Positions 63,101 to 64,000 of a stretch of DNA of 64,000 bases are shown here, in pieces (the first letter of the stretch is position 1; every line of letters begins with the position of its first letter). A model generated the notes under the pieces. It had not been told where the DNA came from and searched no databases. It worked only from the letters and a program-made list of their open reading frames with translations. Source of the DNA: Thermodesulfobacteriota bacterium (lineage in GTDB: Bacteria; Desulfobacterota; QYQD01); the NCBI GenBank assembly GCA_031082315.1, contig JAVHLC010000007.1, positions 1-64,000 on the forward strand, written 5' to 3'. The translations under genes and the position numbers were made by a program.

Positions 63101-63130
63101 AAGGCTCCCTCCGCTGAGGGAGCCTTGCCC
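63101..63130. terminator. Hairpin downstream of the cold-shock gene
   Basis: AAGGCTCCCTC and GAGGGAGCCTT pair around CGCT, just beyond the csp stop on the minus strand. There is no T-run, so this may be a weak or Rho-assisted terminator, or a stabilising 3' hairpin. Confidence 0.5.
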
Positions 63131-63136
63131 CGCTAA

Positions 63137-63337
63137 TTAGACTTTTACGACATTGATTGCCTTGGGGCCTTTCGGGCCTTTTTCAGTATCAAAGCTGACC
63201 TTGTCACCTTCGGCAAGGGATTTAAATCCGTCGCCTTGGATGGACGTGTGGTGGACGAAAGCTTCACTTCCATCATCGCTAGCAATAAAACCAAAACCTT
63301 TGCTGTCGTTAAACCATTTCACAGTTCCTTGTGCCAT
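63137..63337 (-). CDS. cspA: Cold-shock protein (CspA family)
   Basis: A 66-aa single-domain OB-fold protein that binds single-stranded RNA and [18 protein letters not shown] contains RNP1 (KGFGFI), and the second motif reads EAFVHHTSI (RNP2 variant). AAAGGAGG lies before the ATG. Normal length. Its transcript may begin close to the ATG because a terminator (63384-63418) lies only 47 bp upstream. Confidence 0.96.
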   Translation of the reverse strand: MAQGTVKWFNDSKGFGFIASDDGSEAFVHHTSIQGDGFKSLAEGDKVSFDTEKGPKGPKAINVVKV

Positions 63338-63383
63338 TTGTTTTACCTCCTTTTCTATAAATTGAAATTTCAGAAGGCCTCAA

Positions 63384-63418
63384 CAAAAAAGGCCACAAAG
63401 TCAAAAGTCTTTGTGGCC
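63384..63418 (-). terminator. Intrinsic terminator between the SUI1-like gene and cspA
   Basis: On the minus strand GGCCACAAAG pairs with CTTTGTGGCC around ACTTTTGA, followed by TTTTTTG. It would end the SUI1-like transcript, or act as an attenuator in a long cspA leader. Confidence 0.75.
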
Positions 63419-63559
63419 TCTGTAAACGCAAAAACTTCCAAAATCCCTGCGTGACAATACGATGTTCTGGAACAGTTGTCAAGGGAAAAGATAGAAGGGA
63501 AGATTATATTTAAAAAGTCGTCCCGCAATTCTTCCTTGTCTATAGACTTTTTTCTATTC

Positions 63560-63901
63560 TCAGCCGCCGGAGCGTTTCGGTCTGTAGCCCATCTTCTCCA
63601 ACACTATGATGATCGCGTCACGGTGATCGCCCTGGATTTCGAGGGAGGCATCCTTAACCGTGCCGCCTGTGCCGAGCCTCGCCTTCAATTGCTTGAGGAG
63701 CGCCTCGCTTTCCTTCTGCGGCATCTGTAAGCCCTCGATGACCGTGACGGACTTCCCGCCCCTGCCTCTCCGGTCAATCCGGACAGTAACCTTCTGCTGC
63801 GCGGGACGCAAGTCTGCCTGGAGATTCTTTTCAACGGGCTTTTCCTTCCGGGGGATCGCCTGTTCTGTGGAATACACTAACTTCGATTTTTCGTCGGGCA
63901 T
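63560..63901 (-). CDS. Translation initiation factor SUI1/eIF1 family (YciH-like)
   Basis: A 113-aa protein with a short, charged N-terminal extension (about 1-35) and an eIF1/SUI1 domain (about 36-113): VTVRIDRRGRGGKSVTVIEGL then LLKQLKARLGTGGTVKD and IEIQGDHRDAII-like (LEIQGDHRDAIIIVLEKMG). Bacterial YciH proteins bind the ribosome and may affect start-codon selection, but the role is not settled. It is followed by a clear terminator. Confidence 0.93.
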   Translation of the reverse strand: MPDEKSKLVYSTEQAIPRKEKPVEKNLQADLRPAQQKVTVRIDRRGRGGKSVTVIEGLQMPQKESEALLKQLKARLGTGGTVKDASLEIQGDHRDAIIIVLEKMGYRPKRSGG

Positions 63902-64000
63902 AGTTTAATTTTAGTACGCGTGGGGTATTTATACTCCCCCTTTCACGGGGCGCTTACCCTCTCGACAAATGCCTGTATTTGATGCGGTGGGGCTGGTCTG

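Overview
The window looks like chromosomal DNA of an anaerobic Deltaproteobacterium (Desulfobacterota). This is inferred from gene content and order: the phoH, 7TM-HD, ybeY, pdxJ, acpS, nnr, tsaE, lysC run; a bioBFDA-bioC cluster; a large corrinoid uptake, salvage and lower-ligand complement; core-MetE-like and RACo-like proteins; CarD; and many short non-coding repeats. I cannot name a species. I see no rRNA, tRNA, CRISPR array or complete insertion sequence.

Layout. 0.1-8.1 kb (minus strand) is a housekeeping operon. 8.2-9.1 kb holds a long, highly structured RNA-like palindrome, a 56-aa membrane-protein gene and a dispersed repeat. 9.1-14.5 kb (plus) carries tatC, a PPC-domain gene, the preQ0 genes queD-queE-queC, ligA and an acylphosphatase. 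14.5-23.3 kb has a zinc-ribbon protein, a small lipoprotein, murI, a Cys-cluster protein, a sulfotransferase-like gene, a nitrilase-RfaE2 fusion, comF, icd and a ThiC-family gene. The ThiC-family gene sits behind a cobalamin riboswitch and is better read as an anaerobic 5-hydroxybenzimidazole synthase (bzaF) than as thiC.

24.2-26.6 kb is an AT-rich island on the plus strand: a minimal nucleotidyltransferase, an unrecognised 294-aa protein and a PD-(D/E)XK nuclease-like protein. The last gene is bracketed by two hairpins with full integron attC architecture, and no integrase is present. 26.7-35.5 kb (minus) is a vitamin B12 region with two more cobalamin riboswitches: btuB-btuF-btuC-btuD-DUF71, then cobD (Thr-P decarboxylase)-cbiB-second btuF. 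35.8-40.5 kb carries a PotD-like binding protein without transporter genes, a Cache-HAMP histidine kinase, a CheY-like regulator and a convergent REC-HDOD protein.

40.7-44.0 kb has a small exported protein, a RACo-like ASKHA ATPase lacking its [2Fe-2S] domain, and a membrane-anchored unknown. 44.4-52.7 kb is the K+ system kdpABC-kdpDE. 53.0-58.7 kb is the biotin operon bioB-bioF-bioD-bioA-(alpha/beta hydrolase)-bioC. 58.9-63.9 kb has a core-MetE-like protein, carD, an rluD-family gene, coaE, an HNH endonuclease, a cold-shock protein and an eIF1/SUI1 homologue.

The strongest theme is cobalamin: uptake, nucleotide-loop assembly, anaerobic lower-ligand synthesis and possibly corrinoid-dependent methyl transfer, with three riboswitches using at least two types of expression platform. 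The best leads are the integrase-less cassette region, the structured RNA at 8.2-8.4 kb, the riboswitch-controlled ThiC paralogue, the nitrilase-RfaE2 fusion and the biotin-operon hydrolase.
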